64,000 bases of DNA from NCBI GenBank assembly GCA_002337055.1, contig DDFG01000005.1, forward strand, positions 571,037 to 635,036, given 5' to 3'. This DNA comes from Betaproteobacteria bacterium UBA1934 (GTDB taxonomy: Bacteria > Pseudomonadota > Gammaproteobacteria > Burkholderiales > Rhodocyclaceae). Both the position numbers and the translations under genes were made by a program. Every line of letters starts with the position of its first letter. Positions within the stretch are counted from its first letter, which is position 1. Positions 1 through 6,987 of this stretch are shown in pieces. Below the pieces are notes generated by a model. The model made no database searches, was not told the origin of the DNA, and worked only from the letters and a program-made list of their open reading frames with translations.

Positions 1-961
1 CAACGGCCAGATGATCGGGAGCCAGATGAGCATAACGCTCCACCATTGCCCCGGTCTTCCACCCACCCAATCGTTGTAACTCATGCGTCGGTGTTCCAGC
101 CTGTCGCTGCCACGTTGCCCAGGTATGCCTCAGATCATGCCAGCGGAAGTTATCGATGCCTGCGCGTAATAAGGCGTGCTTCCATGCCTTCGTATTCGCA
201 GAATTCAGCGGCCGGCCTTGGTACGTAAACACCCGTTCCAGATGCTTGCCCTTCTGCCGCAAGAGGACAGCATACGCCGCCTCATTCAACGGAATGGCAA
301 TCGGTCGCCGGTTCTTCGACTGCGCCGCATGAATCCATGCGTGACGCTGTTCCAGGTTGATCTGTGACCATTCCAGCCGGAGGACATTGCTCTGTCGGAG
401 ACCAGTCGCCAACGCAAACAACACCACATCGCGCTGATGCTCCGGTAATTCTTCCAGCAGCTTGCCCGCCTGCTCTCGGGTCAGAGAACGTTCGCGGTTT
501 GCAAATTCTTTAAAGAGCCGAATCTTTGGCGTCTTGTCGATCCATTCCCATTCGTCTCTGGCACGAAGCAGGATAGAGCGAATCAACGCCAAATAACGGT
601 TGGTCGTAGCCTTCGAGGTTTCCTTGAGCTTGGCGCCCCGAACGCTGTCGATCACGTCCAGAGTGATCGCATTCAGCGTTTTGTCACCGAGGTAGGCATC
701 CAGCCAGATCAGCTTTCGCTTGTCCTCGTTGTGGGTCGCCTTGTCCGAAGTTTCCTCCAGCCAGCGAACAACTGCTTCCTTCCAGGTACGCTGAGGCTTG
801 ACGCCTAGCCGCTGCTCCTCCCACATCCGGCCTTTTAGTCGGTCGTGGAATTCTTGTGCTTTGGTTTTGTCGTCAGTCCCAGTGCTGCGTTGTACCTTTC
901 GTCCATCGATGATGATCTTGACCCACCAGACGGACGAGTCTTTGCGTTTGAAGAGTGACAT
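1..961 (-). CDS. Tyrosine recombinase (phage-type integrase), C-terminus cut by window edge
   Basis: Reads without a stop from ATG at 961 to the window edge, so the C-terminal end lies outside. The first 60 residues look like an Arm/AP2-like DNA-binding region, followed by a SAM-like core-binding domain and the catalytic domain. The catalytic domain shows ATGLRQSNVLRLEW (first Arg), HDLRHTW (His and second Arg) and VERYAH (nucleophile Tyr). It would catalyse integration and excision of the element to its right. The AlpA-like gene starts upstream and overlaps this gene out of frame by about 127 bp. A 127-bp stretch of this gene (316-442) recurs as a relic at 28821-28947. Confidence 0.93.
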   Translation of the reverse strand, partial: MSLFKRKDSSVWWVKIIIDGRKVQRSTGTDDKTKAQEFHDRLKGRMWEEQRLGVKPQRTWKEAVVRWLEETSDKATHNEDKRKLIWLDAYLGDKTLNAITLDVIDSVRGAKLKETSKATTNRYLALIRSILLRARDEWEWIDKTPKIRLFKEFANRERSLTREQAGKLLEELPEHQRDVVLFALATGLRQSNVLRLEWSQINLEQRHAWIHAAQSKNRRPIAIPLNEAAYAVLLRQKGKHLERVFTYQGRPLNSANTKAWKHALLRAGIDNFRWHDLRHTWATWQRQAGTPTHELQRLGGWKTGAMVERYAHLAPDHLAV

Positions 962-1161
962 GTGAGATTCCTTTCATGCTCACCCTGCAACGCTCGCCGC
1001 TTGTATTGTGATCGGATATGTTCGATCAGGTCAATTTCCACGAAGACCCAGCATTTGCCAATCTTCGCACCAGGGATTTCCCCCGCGCGCGCCTTTTCGC
1101 CAAGTGTGACCGGATGTACCTTCAAATACGCAGCGGCTTCCAGCAGGGTGAGCGTGCCCAT
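835..1161 (-). CDS. AlpA/excisionase-like helix-turn-helix protein
   Basis: About 108 residues. The first 50 carry the excisionase-type winged HTH pattern (LLEAAAYLKVHPVTL, then GEIPGAKIGKCWVF). Such proteins act as recombination directionality factors or regulators of the adjacent integrase. ATG at 1161 has AAGGGG upstream; a GTG at 1164 is also possible. The last 40 or so residues overlap the integrase start in another frame and look low in information, so the functional part is the N-terminal half. Lies between the integrase and a small unknown gene in a minus-strand operon. Confidence 0.75.
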   Translation of the reverse strand: MGTLTLLEAAAYLKVHPVTLGEKARAGEIPGAKIGKCWVFVEIDLIEHIRSQYKRRALQGEHERNLTCHSSNAKTRPSGGSRSSSMDERYNAALGLTTKPKHKNSTTD

Positions 1162-1179
1162 CACTACCCCTTTCAGTAG

Positions 1180-1494
1180 TTATGCGCCGCCGATGGGCTT
1201 GGCTGGAACCAATATTTTGTGGGGCTTCAAATCCACCACAATCTGCCGAGTCCGGCTGCCATTGCTGACGGTATCCCACTCGATTTCAAAATCTGCCGGA
1301 AGGCCGACACTGCTGAACCGGTCATAGACATCCGACTTGCCCGCATTGAAGTCATTGGTACAGCTTCCCCGACGAGTACCGTTACGGTCATCCATCTTCG
1401 TCTCGATAAACACCGTCGTGGAATCGAAAGGACGGCCATCGATGTCGCCCTTGAACTTCTTCATACCGGTCACACGCTCGATTGATTTGTACAT
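1180..1494 (-). CDS. Small protein of the integrative element, unknown function
   Basis: 104 residues starting MYKSIERVTGMKKF. This start was chosen because AGGAG lies 8 bases upstream; two upstream in-frame ATGs have poorer spacing. No family was recognised with confidence. Its size and its place between rep and the integrase recall the small single-stranded-DNA-binding proteins of filamentous phages and rolling-circle elements, but no diagnostic motif was seen, so that role is only a guess. Eighteen bases separate its stop from the AlpA-like start, which suggests one operon. Confidence 0.6.
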   Translation of the reverse strand: MYKSIERVTGMKKFKGDIDGRPFDSTTVFIETKMDDRNGTRRGSCTNDFNAGKSDVYDRFSSVGLPADFEIEWDTVSNGSRTRQIVVDLKPHKILVPAKPIGGA

Positions 1495-1566
1495 CTGCAT
1501 TGCTCCTAAGTGATGGGATGCATACCCGTGATCCGATGGCCACCCCACACCATCGCGGGAAATCCT

Positions 1567-1995
1567 TCAAACCCTTTCGAGGCGATCCCCCAGCCATACC
1601 AACTGCACCCCGAACAACTCGCATGAACCCACCCTGACCAGCGAATCCCAGGCATCGCTCCATTGGCGCTTGAGGGCTTTGCGGATTTCGATGTCGAACT
1701 CTTCGGGCGGTAGATGGGTGAGGGTTTGGGTGAACTCGTATCGCTCAGGCATCGTCCTGGCGACATGGCGAAGGGCTTCCCGCATCTTGCCGAGCGGACG
1801 TTCTGGTTTGGACTGGGAAAGGCGCACCAAGGCATCCTGACCGCCGCAATACTGGGACACCATGTAACGGGACAGGCGACGCGCATCGGTGCTGCTCCCG
1901 CCGATTCGCTTCACATTGACGTGGAACGCCCCGTGTATGTCTTTCCAGGCTTCTTGCAGCCATTCAAAGGGGAGATAGAAGGAGCGGCCTCTCAT
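1567..1995 (-). CDS. Rolling-circle replication initiator, C-terminal half
   Basis: 142 residues. Contains a QEAWKDIHGAFHVNVKRI region followed by RRLSRYMVSQYCGGQ, which matches in spirit the third motif (catalytic Tyr region) of HUH-type replication initiators. The start ATG overlaps the stop of the upstream N-terminal half as ATGA, and AAGGAG lies 8 bases before the ATG, so this half could be made by coupled re-initiation. In related Reps both halves form one protein. The split may be natural, a programmed frameshift, a recent mutation or a sequencing error. Confidence 0.72.
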   Translation of the reverse strand: MRGRSFYLPFEWLQEAWKDIHGAFHVNVKRIGGSSTDARRLSRYMVSQYCGGQDALVRLSQSKPERPLGKMREALRHVARTMPERYEFTQTLTHLPPEEFDIEIRKALKRQWSDAWDSLVRVGSCELFGVQLVWLGDRLERV

Positions 1996-2456
1996 GCTTC
2001 CGGCTCCTTCCAGGCAAGAATCGTATGCAGGACACCGAATCCTTCGCGGGTATCGACGCAAACGTACTGGACGCCCTCGTAGCCCAGTTGGCGGGCCATT
2101 CTCTTGCGTAGGGTTTGGAAGTCTCTGCGAAGTTGATCGACCGGACTGCTCGGTGAGGATGTCAGCGTTACCCACAGGCATTGGTAACCATGGGCCTGCC
2201 AGTCATTTAAACGATCTAGAACCGTTCTGCGCGTAACCCACTGCTGACGCGACCATGCTGGGCGTGCCTGTTTGTGCGGCACGTTTCCGGACCCTATATC
2301 TAGAAAAGGGGCGGCTACGCCGCCGGGTGCCGGTGCGCCCGCGGGTGCATCCGCCCCGGCGGCGTAGCCAAGCTCTTCGCTTGATGGCGTGCGCGTACCG
2401 GATTCCGCAGCAAGCGGTTGCGGGTCGCCAAAAGGAGGATTGTGGTAGGTATGCAT
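1992..2456 (-). CDS. Rolling-circle replication initiator, N-terminal half
   Basis: 154 residues. After an Ala/Pro-rich leader of about 75 residues come WVTLTSS (motif I-like), DTREGFGVLHTILAW (motif II; the usual His-U-His is only partly kept as HTI) and a stop. The function would continue in the overlapping downstream ORF. The leader region coincides with a strong hairpin (2313-2369). The ATG at 2456 sits in the centre of an operator-like inverted repeat and has only a weak ribosome site, so the true start could lie downstream. Confidence 0.68.
   Translation of the reverse strand: MHTYHNPPFGDPQPLAAESGTRTPSSEELGYAAGADAPAGAPAPGGVAAPFLDIGSGNVPHKQARPAWSRQQWVTRRTVLDRLNDWQAHGYQCLWVTLTSSPSSPVDQLRRDFQTLRKRMARQLGYEGVQYVCVDTREGFGVLHTILAWKEPEA
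2313..2369. repeat. 15-bp perfect inverted repeat inside the rep N-terminal region
   Basis: GGCTACGCCGCCGGG at 2313-2327 is the exact reverse complement of 2355-2369, with a 27-base loop. It lies within the Ala/Pro-rich leader of Rep. A GC-rich cruciform inside rep is a plausible strand-transfer or nicking region, but could also be a by-product of GCC/GGC codon repetition. Confidence 0.7.
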
Positions 2457-2538
2457 TACCTACCACTCTATCTACCCCAAACTTGCCAGGTCAATAGGTA
2501 CCGGGTACCTCAAACACAAAAAGAGGTATTGTGTACCT
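2443..2538. promoter_or_regulatory. Three AGGTA-N5-TACCT operators upstream of rep
   Basis: The dyad AGGTA-N5-TACCT occurs exactly at 2447-2461 (extended to 9-bp arms, 2443-2465, over the rep start codon), at 2496-2510 (7-bp arms) and at 2524-2538. The centres are 49 and 28 bp apart. A fourth copy with one mismatch lies at 2968-2982. The arrangement is typical of repressor operators; the protein that binds is not known from the sequence. Confidence 0.72.
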
Positions 2539-2541
2539 AAT

Positions 2542-2922
2542 TTACAACGCCAGTTCTCGACGCTTCTCTCGCAGCTCGTCGTCCTTGACGACACCATTGA
2601 CCGCTTTCCAGAAGCCACCGATCTTCTTGACCAAGTTGAGTGCCACGGATTTGTCCGCAAAGGGGCCTTCCTCCTGAAACTCTTCGCGGATGTTGATGCC
2701 CAGAATTTCTTCGTACTTGCGGATGGTGCGTTTGTTGTGGATCAGCACTAGGACTTTCCAGCCGATCAGGCGCCCGAGCATATACATGCCGATTGCTGTT
2801 TCTAACTCGTCGAACTGCCCTTGAAATCGTGCCGTAATCTCATCCAGGCGCATCACCAGGGCGTGCGCTTCGTTCACATCCATTTCGGGAACCGGGCGGC
2901 GCAGCGGGGTAGTTTCGGACAT
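2542..2922 (-). CDS. Unknown protein of the integrative element
   Basis: 126 residues, mostly helical and charged, with AGGAG placed 8 bases before the ATG. A central hydrophobic stretch (IGMYMLGRLIGWKVLVLI) could be a single membrane segment or a buried helix. No family was recognised. It is the first gene of the minus-strand operon running to the integrase, and it is separated from rep by the operator array. An operator-like site lies 46 bp upstream of its start, so it is probably co-regulated with rep. Confidence 0.65.
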   Translation of the reverse strand: MSETTPLRRPVPEMDVNEAHALVMRLDEITARFQGQFDELETAIGMYMLGRLIGWKVLVLIHNKRTIRKYEEILGINIREEFQEEGPFADKSVALNLVKKIGGFWKAVNGVVKDDELREKRRELAL

Positions 2923-2967
2923 GGCACTTGCTCCTATGCAATTAGAAGCAATGATAGCCCCTCCACT

Positions 2968-2982
2968 AGGTATTCACCACCT
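2968..2982. promoter_or_regulatory. Fourth, imperfect AGGTA-N5-TACCT-type operator
   Basis: AGGTA-TTCAC-CACCT: one mismatch to the dyad found three times before rep. It lies 46 bp upstream of the ATG at 2922. Confidence 0.5.
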
Positions 2983-3000
2983 CTTTGCAGGCTGCCCGCG

Positions 3001-3060
3001 TTACCCACAGCGCCGCCGCCTCTGCTCTATATAGGGAGCCGTCGGCGGCACTGTGGATAA
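3001..3060. other. Origin-like hairpin with inverted DnaA boxes
   Basis: A 17-base arm at 3001-3017 and its near-perfect complement at 3044-3060 (two mismatches, 26-base loop). The outer ends read TTACCCACA and, on the minus strand, TTATCCACA, which is the DnaA-box consensus. The loop contains a smaller dyad around CTATATAG. Together with rep and the tandem repeats to the right this looks like a replication origin; the function is inferred. Confidence 0.6.
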
Positions 3061-3170
3061 CGCTGCGTACTGCCCGAATTCGACCCTAAGCCGAATTTGG
3101 CAACATGCGAGACCTGGTTTCCGGCAAACGCTTAATACTGATGATTGGTGCGCGTTGTCGCGTACAAATG

Positions 3171-3320
3171 AGTGTTGGTGAGTGTTGGTGAGTGTTGGTG
3201 AGTGTTGGTGAGTGTTGGTGAGTGTTGGTGATTGTTGGTGATTGTTGGTGAGTGTTGGTGAGTGTTGGTGAGTGTTGGTGAGTGTTGGTGCGTGTTGGTT
3301 CGTGTTGGTGCGTGTTGGTG
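3171..3320. repeat. Fifteen 10-bp tandem repeats (AGTGTTGGTG)
   Basis: Fifteen head-to-tail decamers, ten of them identical AGTGTTGGTG. Two variants start ATTG and three start CGTG, one of the latter ending in T. The unit is close to one helical turn. Plus strand is G/T-rich and C-free apart from the CGTG units. Resembles iterons or an origin-associated repeat; open frames through it encode only Thr/His/Asn repeats and are not credible genes. Confidence 0.9.
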
Positions 3321-3357
3321 AGTAAATTATGAAGCACACGCTGGTAATTTACTCACC
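3317..3357. repeat. 13-bp perfect inverted repeat at the end of the decamer array
   Basis: GGTGAGTAAATTA at 3317-3329 pairs exactly with 3345-3357 across a 15-base loop. It abuts the decamer array. Candidate nick-site hairpin, terminator or operator for the plus-strand gene starting at 3454. Confidence 0.75.
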
Positions 3358-3453
3358 TGCTCACACACCAACTGCATCGAGTGCAAATAGAAGTTTTTCT
3401 TGCGAATTACATGCCTCGCTGATATCCTTCGAGAAAATTCAAAGGAGTACCTT

Positions 3454-3756
3454 ATGGACAATGAATCAGACGACAAGATTGGGCGCAGGCTCGGTGATCT
3501 GAGCGACTTACCACCGGAGCTCCGGAAGCTGCTGAATGTCGCAAAACTTGATGACTTGGAGGAAAAAATTATCTCAACCCTCAAGAACAGGTATGAGGGT
3601 GTCGCAAGCGTTGATGAGATTTTGGTGGGACTGTACCGAGACTTTCAGTACATCCCTGATGATCGAAGAACGATCGCGAATAAGCTTTATCGCATGAGCA
3701 AGGCTGGCCACCTAGAAGGCGTTGCCAAGCGAAAAGGAGTCTTCAAGATGAAATGA
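3454..3756 (+). CDS. Small winged-helix-like protein, unknown
   Basis: 100 residues. ATG at 3454 follows AAAGGAG at 7-8 bases, clearly better than the in-frame upstream start. The C-terminal 55 residues (SVDEILVGLYRDF, then RRTIANKLYRMSKAGHLEGV and a basic end) look like a winged-helix DNA-binding fold of the kind used by small regulators. It diverges from the rep operon across the origin-like region and is therefore one candidate for the protein that reads the AGGTA operators; that link is not shown by the sequence. Confidence 0.7.
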   Translation: MDNESDDKIGRRLGDLSDLPPELRKLLNVAKLDDLEEKIISTLKNRYEGVASVDEILVGLYRDFQYIPDDRRTIANKLYRMSKAGHLEGVAKRKGVFKMK

Positions 3757-3792
3757 TCGGGATAGGAGAACTTCCTACCCTGAAAAGACAAA

Positions 3793-3818
3793 GAGCCAGT
3801 CGCGCTAACGACTGACTC
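3793..3818 (+). terminator. Hairpin after the winged-helix gene
   Basis: GAGCCAGTCG, loop CGCTAA, CGACTGACTC with one internal mismatch. No T-run follows, so it is at best a weak intrinsic terminator. Confidence 0.4.
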
Positions 3819-3937
3819 CTTGCGGGGTGCGGGACCCACTTTGATTGCGTGTTAAGCCCTTGCAGTCTACGTGGTGCCCCCTTTCTAGTCAATCGCTGCC
3901 CTCATCCCGGACGGGCAGTAAATGAAAGGTAATAAAC

Positions 3938-4228
3938 ATGGCTTCTCGTCATGAAATCAAGTGCATCAACAAATCTGACCGTCAAAACGCTCATGAGCGC
4001 ATCCGTGCCGTGGGTGGCGTAAATCCTGATGGCTCCAACTGGAAGCTCTCTCAGGAACAAGCTATCCAAGGCATCGAAGCGGGGAAGTGGAGCTTTTACG
4101 TTTCGGCTCGTGGTCATGTGGTGGATGTAATCGTTGCGGTTAGCCGCTTCGGTCACAAGTACCTCAAAACCAAGGCTGACGGCGAGCAACCCAACAACCT
4201 GCTCTCGCTGTACGAGTGTATCAACTAA
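3938..4228 (+). CDS. DUF3892 domain protein
   Basis: 96 residues beginning MASRHEIKCINKSDR and containing HERIRAVGG, the recognisable pattern of the DUF3892 family, whose function is unknown. Reads as a complete single-domain protein. A GAAAGG ribosome site lies ahead of the ATG. It stands alone between two hairpins, so it is probably transcribed by itself. Common in accessory regions of bacteria; here it is cargo of the small integrative element. Confidence 0.8.
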   Translation: MASRHEIKCINKSDRQNAHERIRAVGGVNPDGSNWKLSQEQAIQGIEAGKWSFYVSARGHVVDVIVAVSRFGHKYLKTKADGEQPNNLLSLYECIN

Positions 4229-4252
4229 GTAAGTGCAATTGATTGCACTGGA

Positions 4253-4279
4253 GGCCATCCACTAGGGATGGCCTTTTTT
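4253..4279 (+). terminator. Rho-independent terminator after the DUF3892 gene
   Basis: GGCCATCC, loop ACTAG, GGATGGCC, then six T. A second dyad (AGTGCAA, TTGA, TTGCACT at 4232-4249) precedes it. Confidence 0.9.
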
Positions 4280-4546
4280 GTTATATACGCTTCTCCTTGC
4301 GCTTTGCTTTCTGCTTGTCACCCGTTAAGGCAATATTTCTTGTAGTAGAAAACGCAGTTCGATCTGACCGTACTTTGTTGGAATCTCCGTAGGCCCGCTC
4401 TGGCTGCACTCTGCCCATCCGAATGTAGCCAATTCGTAGCTACTCGATCTTGAGGAAGGACTTCGATAGCCTATTTGGGCCTACTCTTGCTGCAGACGAG
4501 CGCCGCAAGGCATTGATTTAACACGCAGCAATCAACCTAGCCAATT

Positions 4547-4591
4547 CTTTTAATCCGTTGGTCTCGAGTTCGAATCTCGCACCACCTACCA
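4547..4591 (+). repeat. tRNA 3'-half copy, probable attachment site of the left element
   Basis: Contains what would be the anticodon loop (CTTTTAA), a T-arm (GAG TTCGAAT CTC) and an acceptor 3' end ACCACCTA-CCA, but no 5' half upstream, so it is not a complete tRNA. Such copies are left when an integrase recombines into a tRNA gene. A related copy lies at 32924-32965. The rest of 4280-4686 holds no gene I can support. Confidence 0.7.
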
Positions 4592-4686
4592 GTATTCATG
4601 CGGGTCTTGGCGGTGCGACAAAATTTTGATATTCAATTCGCATACTTCAGGCTCCCAATAGCAAGCGCGCGCAGAGGACACACAGC

Positions 4687-5298
4687 ATGTCCGACCCAAG
4701 ATTTTCTGCCGAACACTACAAAAACAATCTGCCGCCAGGCGTAGATCCATGGCTTCCACCGAAGGCGGTCGCCGCTGCGCTTGGTGTCACGGAAAAATGG
4801 CTCGCTTCCGCGCGCGAAGGCCGCAAAAATGTCGTCGGGCCACCTTACGTTAAACTTGGCGAAGGTCGATCGGCACATGTGCGGTACAAGCTCAGCAGCT
4901 TACTCGAGTGGATGGATCGGTTCGAAGAGCATGCAGGCACAATCCTTCAGCGCAGCGTAACGCCTTACGCGACCGAGAAAGAGTTTCTCGCTAGGGCTGG
5001 CGAAAAGGACAAATGGCTATACGCGATCGATCGCAACGCTGACGACACCCTGAACTTTTTCAGCTTAATAGCAAGCGCGGCAAACTGGACCACAGAGCGC
5101 GAGTTTCGCTATATCGATTTTCGCTGGTTGACGAAAACGGAGCTTGACTTTAAGCAGTTCCGCCGCGTGCAGCTCAAGCTCAGCGCCGACACTTTGCGAA
5201 AACTCATACGGCGTGGCAGCGGCAATCCTGCACTCGGGATTGAGTTGCTTATGCTCGCCGACGAATCGCACGGTACAGCAGCAGTCACCGAAGACTGA
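4687..5298 (+). CDS. Putative DNA-binding (AlpA/excisionase-type HTH) accessory protein
   Basis: 203 residues. Residues about 20-75 (DPWLPPKAVAAALGVTEKWL ... VKLGEGRSAHVRYKLSSLLEWM) read as an excisionase-type HTH with the wing. The remaining 125 residues are unrecognised. It begins shortly after the tRNA-derived repeat, the usual place for the first gene of a neighbouring island. An A/G-rich stretch before the ATG (GCGCAGAGGAC) gives a reasonable ribosome site. It may be a regulator of an island now partly lost. Confidence 0.6.
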   Translation: MSDPRFSAEHYKNNLPPGVDPWLPPKAVAAALGVTEKWLASAREGRKNVVGPPYVKLGEGRSAHVRYKLSSLLEWMDRFEEHAGTILQRSVTPYATEKEFLARAGEKDKWLYAIDRNADDTLNFFSLIASAANWTTEREFRYIDFRWLTKTELDFKQFRRVQLKLSADTLRKLIRRGSGNPALGIELLMLADESHGTAAVTED

Positions 5299-5347
5299 TC
5301 CGGAAGATGACATCGGCATCCATCGCTCCGCCAAGAGGATACCTGCC

Positions 5348-5626
5348 GTGACCGAACCCACTAACCCCTCTCCCGACATACAACACTTCAGCACAACTCT
5401 CCATCCGACGGGTGATGGATCCGGTGACGCCCTGCCGCCGCTACCGCCTGAAATCGTGGCAGCGCTCGGCTTAACAGAGAACTGTACCGTCGAAGCGGAA
5501 ATCGACAGCGCAGGGCGGCTAATACTTTCTTCTGCCGAGAATGTTGACTCGGCGTCGTCGCTGTTGGCAGACGCGTTGGCAGAAATGCCTGACGTCGGCA
5601 CAGATAGCGACTTTGAGTGCAGCTAA
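5348..5626 (+). CDS. Small AbrB/MazE-like protein, orphan antitoxin candidate
   Basis: 92 residues from a GTG start with AGAGGA 7 bases upstream. The segment LPPEIVAALGLTENCTVEAE followed by IDSAGRLIL resembles the swapped-hairpin AbrB fold used by MazE/VapB-type antitoxins. The usual basic N-terminal strand is weak and no toxin gene follows, so either it is an orphan or the match is superficial. It begins 49 bases after the upstream HTH gene, possibly in the same operon. Confidence 0.45.
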   Translation: MTEPTNPSPDIQHFSTTLHPTGDGSGDALPPLPPEIVAALGLTENCTVEAEIDSAGRLILSSAENVDSASSLLADALAEMPDVGTDSDFECS

Positions 5627-5753
5627 GCCCGCAAAATCAGGATTTTGTCATGACGGCAGTTGCCGGAAAGAGAACTACGACAAGGGTTGCGGACTGCAAG
5701 CTACACAAATTCCAGCATGGTAGATTTCCTGATCGTGGCCAATGGATGACGAC

Positions 5754-5987
5754 TTAAGCAACCCCTGCATCAGCATCAGGGAATACCAGCCGGTAGTTTC
5801 GCAAATCTTCTACGAATGCATTACAGCGCTTGAATGCTTCGTAAAGCTTGTGCCGAGGCTGAGTGTAGTCGGATGCCGCCGTCCGGAATTGGATGCGAGT
5901 CATTGCGCGGATGCAGGGTGTCGCGTCAGCATGATTGGACTCGCGCCGAAACTCCAACGCCGAATAGTCAGGATGGATGGCTGACAA
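5754..5987 (-). other. Possible gene fragment downstream of tetR
   Basis: An open minus-strand frame of about 77 codons beginning 3 bases after the tetR stop, with a TTG at best as start. Composition is protein-like (YEAFKRCNAFVEDLRNYRL) but no family was recognised. It may be the remaining end of a lost gene. The rest of 5627-5990 shows nothing else. Confidence 0.25.
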
Positions 5988-5990
5988 AAA

Positions 5991-6608
5991 TCAGTCAGAC
6001 AAACTCTCAGCCGAAAAAGCTCTCATGAAGGTGGTGATTGCGTTCTCGGCAGCACGCTGAATGGTCGCTTCCGTGAGGGGCAACGTTTGAGTGCACAGCA
6101 GACATGGTTCGATGATTTCAGCCTCCAACAACGCTCTCAGTTGAATGGCGACCAAATCGGGATCGCCTTGGATCAGTTTCCCCGCGGCCATGGACCGTTG
6201 AATAAATTTGGCGACTGCCTTTTGATGGACGCCAATTTTGTCTGAGAACAGTTTGCCGACCTCGGATCGATTGGCTTCCGCAATCAACAGACGCTTCGCG
6301 GCGATTAATTCTGGCGAAGAAAGCAGCTGAATCATGTGGATTCCAAATCTGAGCAGAGCGGCCCGGATTTCAAGCGTCTCATCGTGAAGGCTGCTAAACA
6401 GCTGTTCCAGATACTGCTCCGCCAGGTTATATATGCATTCGACAAATAACTCGTCCTTAGAGGCAAAATGGCTATACAGCGTCGCCTTTGAGCCACCGAC
6501 TAGCGAATTTATGTCCGCCATTGACGTTTTTTCGAATCCGTTGGCAAGAAATAACTTGGAGGCGGCTTCGAGAATGAGTTCTCGTTTCTGAATGCTCTTT
6601 TGTCTCAT
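5991..6608 (-). CDS. TetR-family transcriptional repressor
   Basis: 205 residues. Residues 8-55 form the TetR HTH (ILEAASKLFLANGFEKTSMADI, then KATLYSHFASKDELF). The remainder is the variable ligand-binding part and is similar in style to regulators of efflux systems. It is divergent from an MlaC-like gene. The palindrome TACCGTACGGTA lies before that gene and before the truncated efflux gene at 8731, and is the most likely target; no copy lies directly at the tetR start, so it may not control itself through that site. Confidence 0.9.
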   Translation of the reverse strand: MRQKSIQKRELILEAASKLFLANGFEKTSMADINSLVGGSKATLYSHFASKDELFVECIYNLAEQYLEQLFSSLHDETLEIRAALLRFGIHMIQLLSSPELIAAKRLLIAEANRSEVGKLFSDKIGVHQKAVAKFIQRSMAAGKLIQGDPDLVAIQLRALLEAEIIEPCLLCTQTLPLTEATIQRAAENAITTFMRAFSAESLSD

Positions 6609-6903
6609 GTCACACCACTATTTGGCCGCACTAATTGTCCGCTTTAGAACGGCCTGTCTTCGAAGTTGTTCGTCGAGGAATTCGGCTATACGCTCAACTG
6701 TACTTGCAGGCAATTGAGGTCACATCAGCCTGGTTCAACCAAACTGTGTCGACTCGTAATTTGACGTTGAACACATAGCGAGAAGCTGACCTTTTCCACA
6801 TTACATTCATTTTCTGAATGCTCCAAGCGCAAGCGACTCACGCTAATTAGCTTTGGAATGCGGACGCCACCGGGTTCTCTTGATTCGCAGTCGCTGGCCT
6901 CAC

Positions 6904-6944
6904 TTGACATCTCGCCCTGAAAAACGTACCGTACGGTACGGTAT
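6904..6944 (+). promoter_or_regulatory. Promoter with TetR-type operator before the MlaC-like gene
   Basis: TTGACA at 6904-6909, 17-base spacer, TACCGT at 6927-6932. The -10 overlaps the 19-bp sequence GTACCGTACGGTACGGTAT (6926-6944), whose core TACCGTACGGTA is a perfect 12-bp palindrome. The same 19 bp recur at 8662-8680. Confidence 0.7.
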
Positions 6945-6987
6945 CACTTTTGGTTGTTCATCGATAGTTTTTTTTGAGGTTTCAATC

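Noticed and set aside
3171..3320. CRISPR-like array
   Set aside because: The unit is 10 bp with no spacers and there are no cas genes. It is a simple tandem repeat.
3001..3339. Open frames on the minus strand through the decamer array, coding for Thr/His/Asn repeats
   Set aside because: The frames exist only because the 10-bp repeat lacks stops; no ribosome site and no non-repeat protein part.
4547..4591. Complete tRNA gene
   Set aside because: Only the part from the anticodon loop to the CCA is present; the upstream bases do not form the D arm or acceptor 5' strand.
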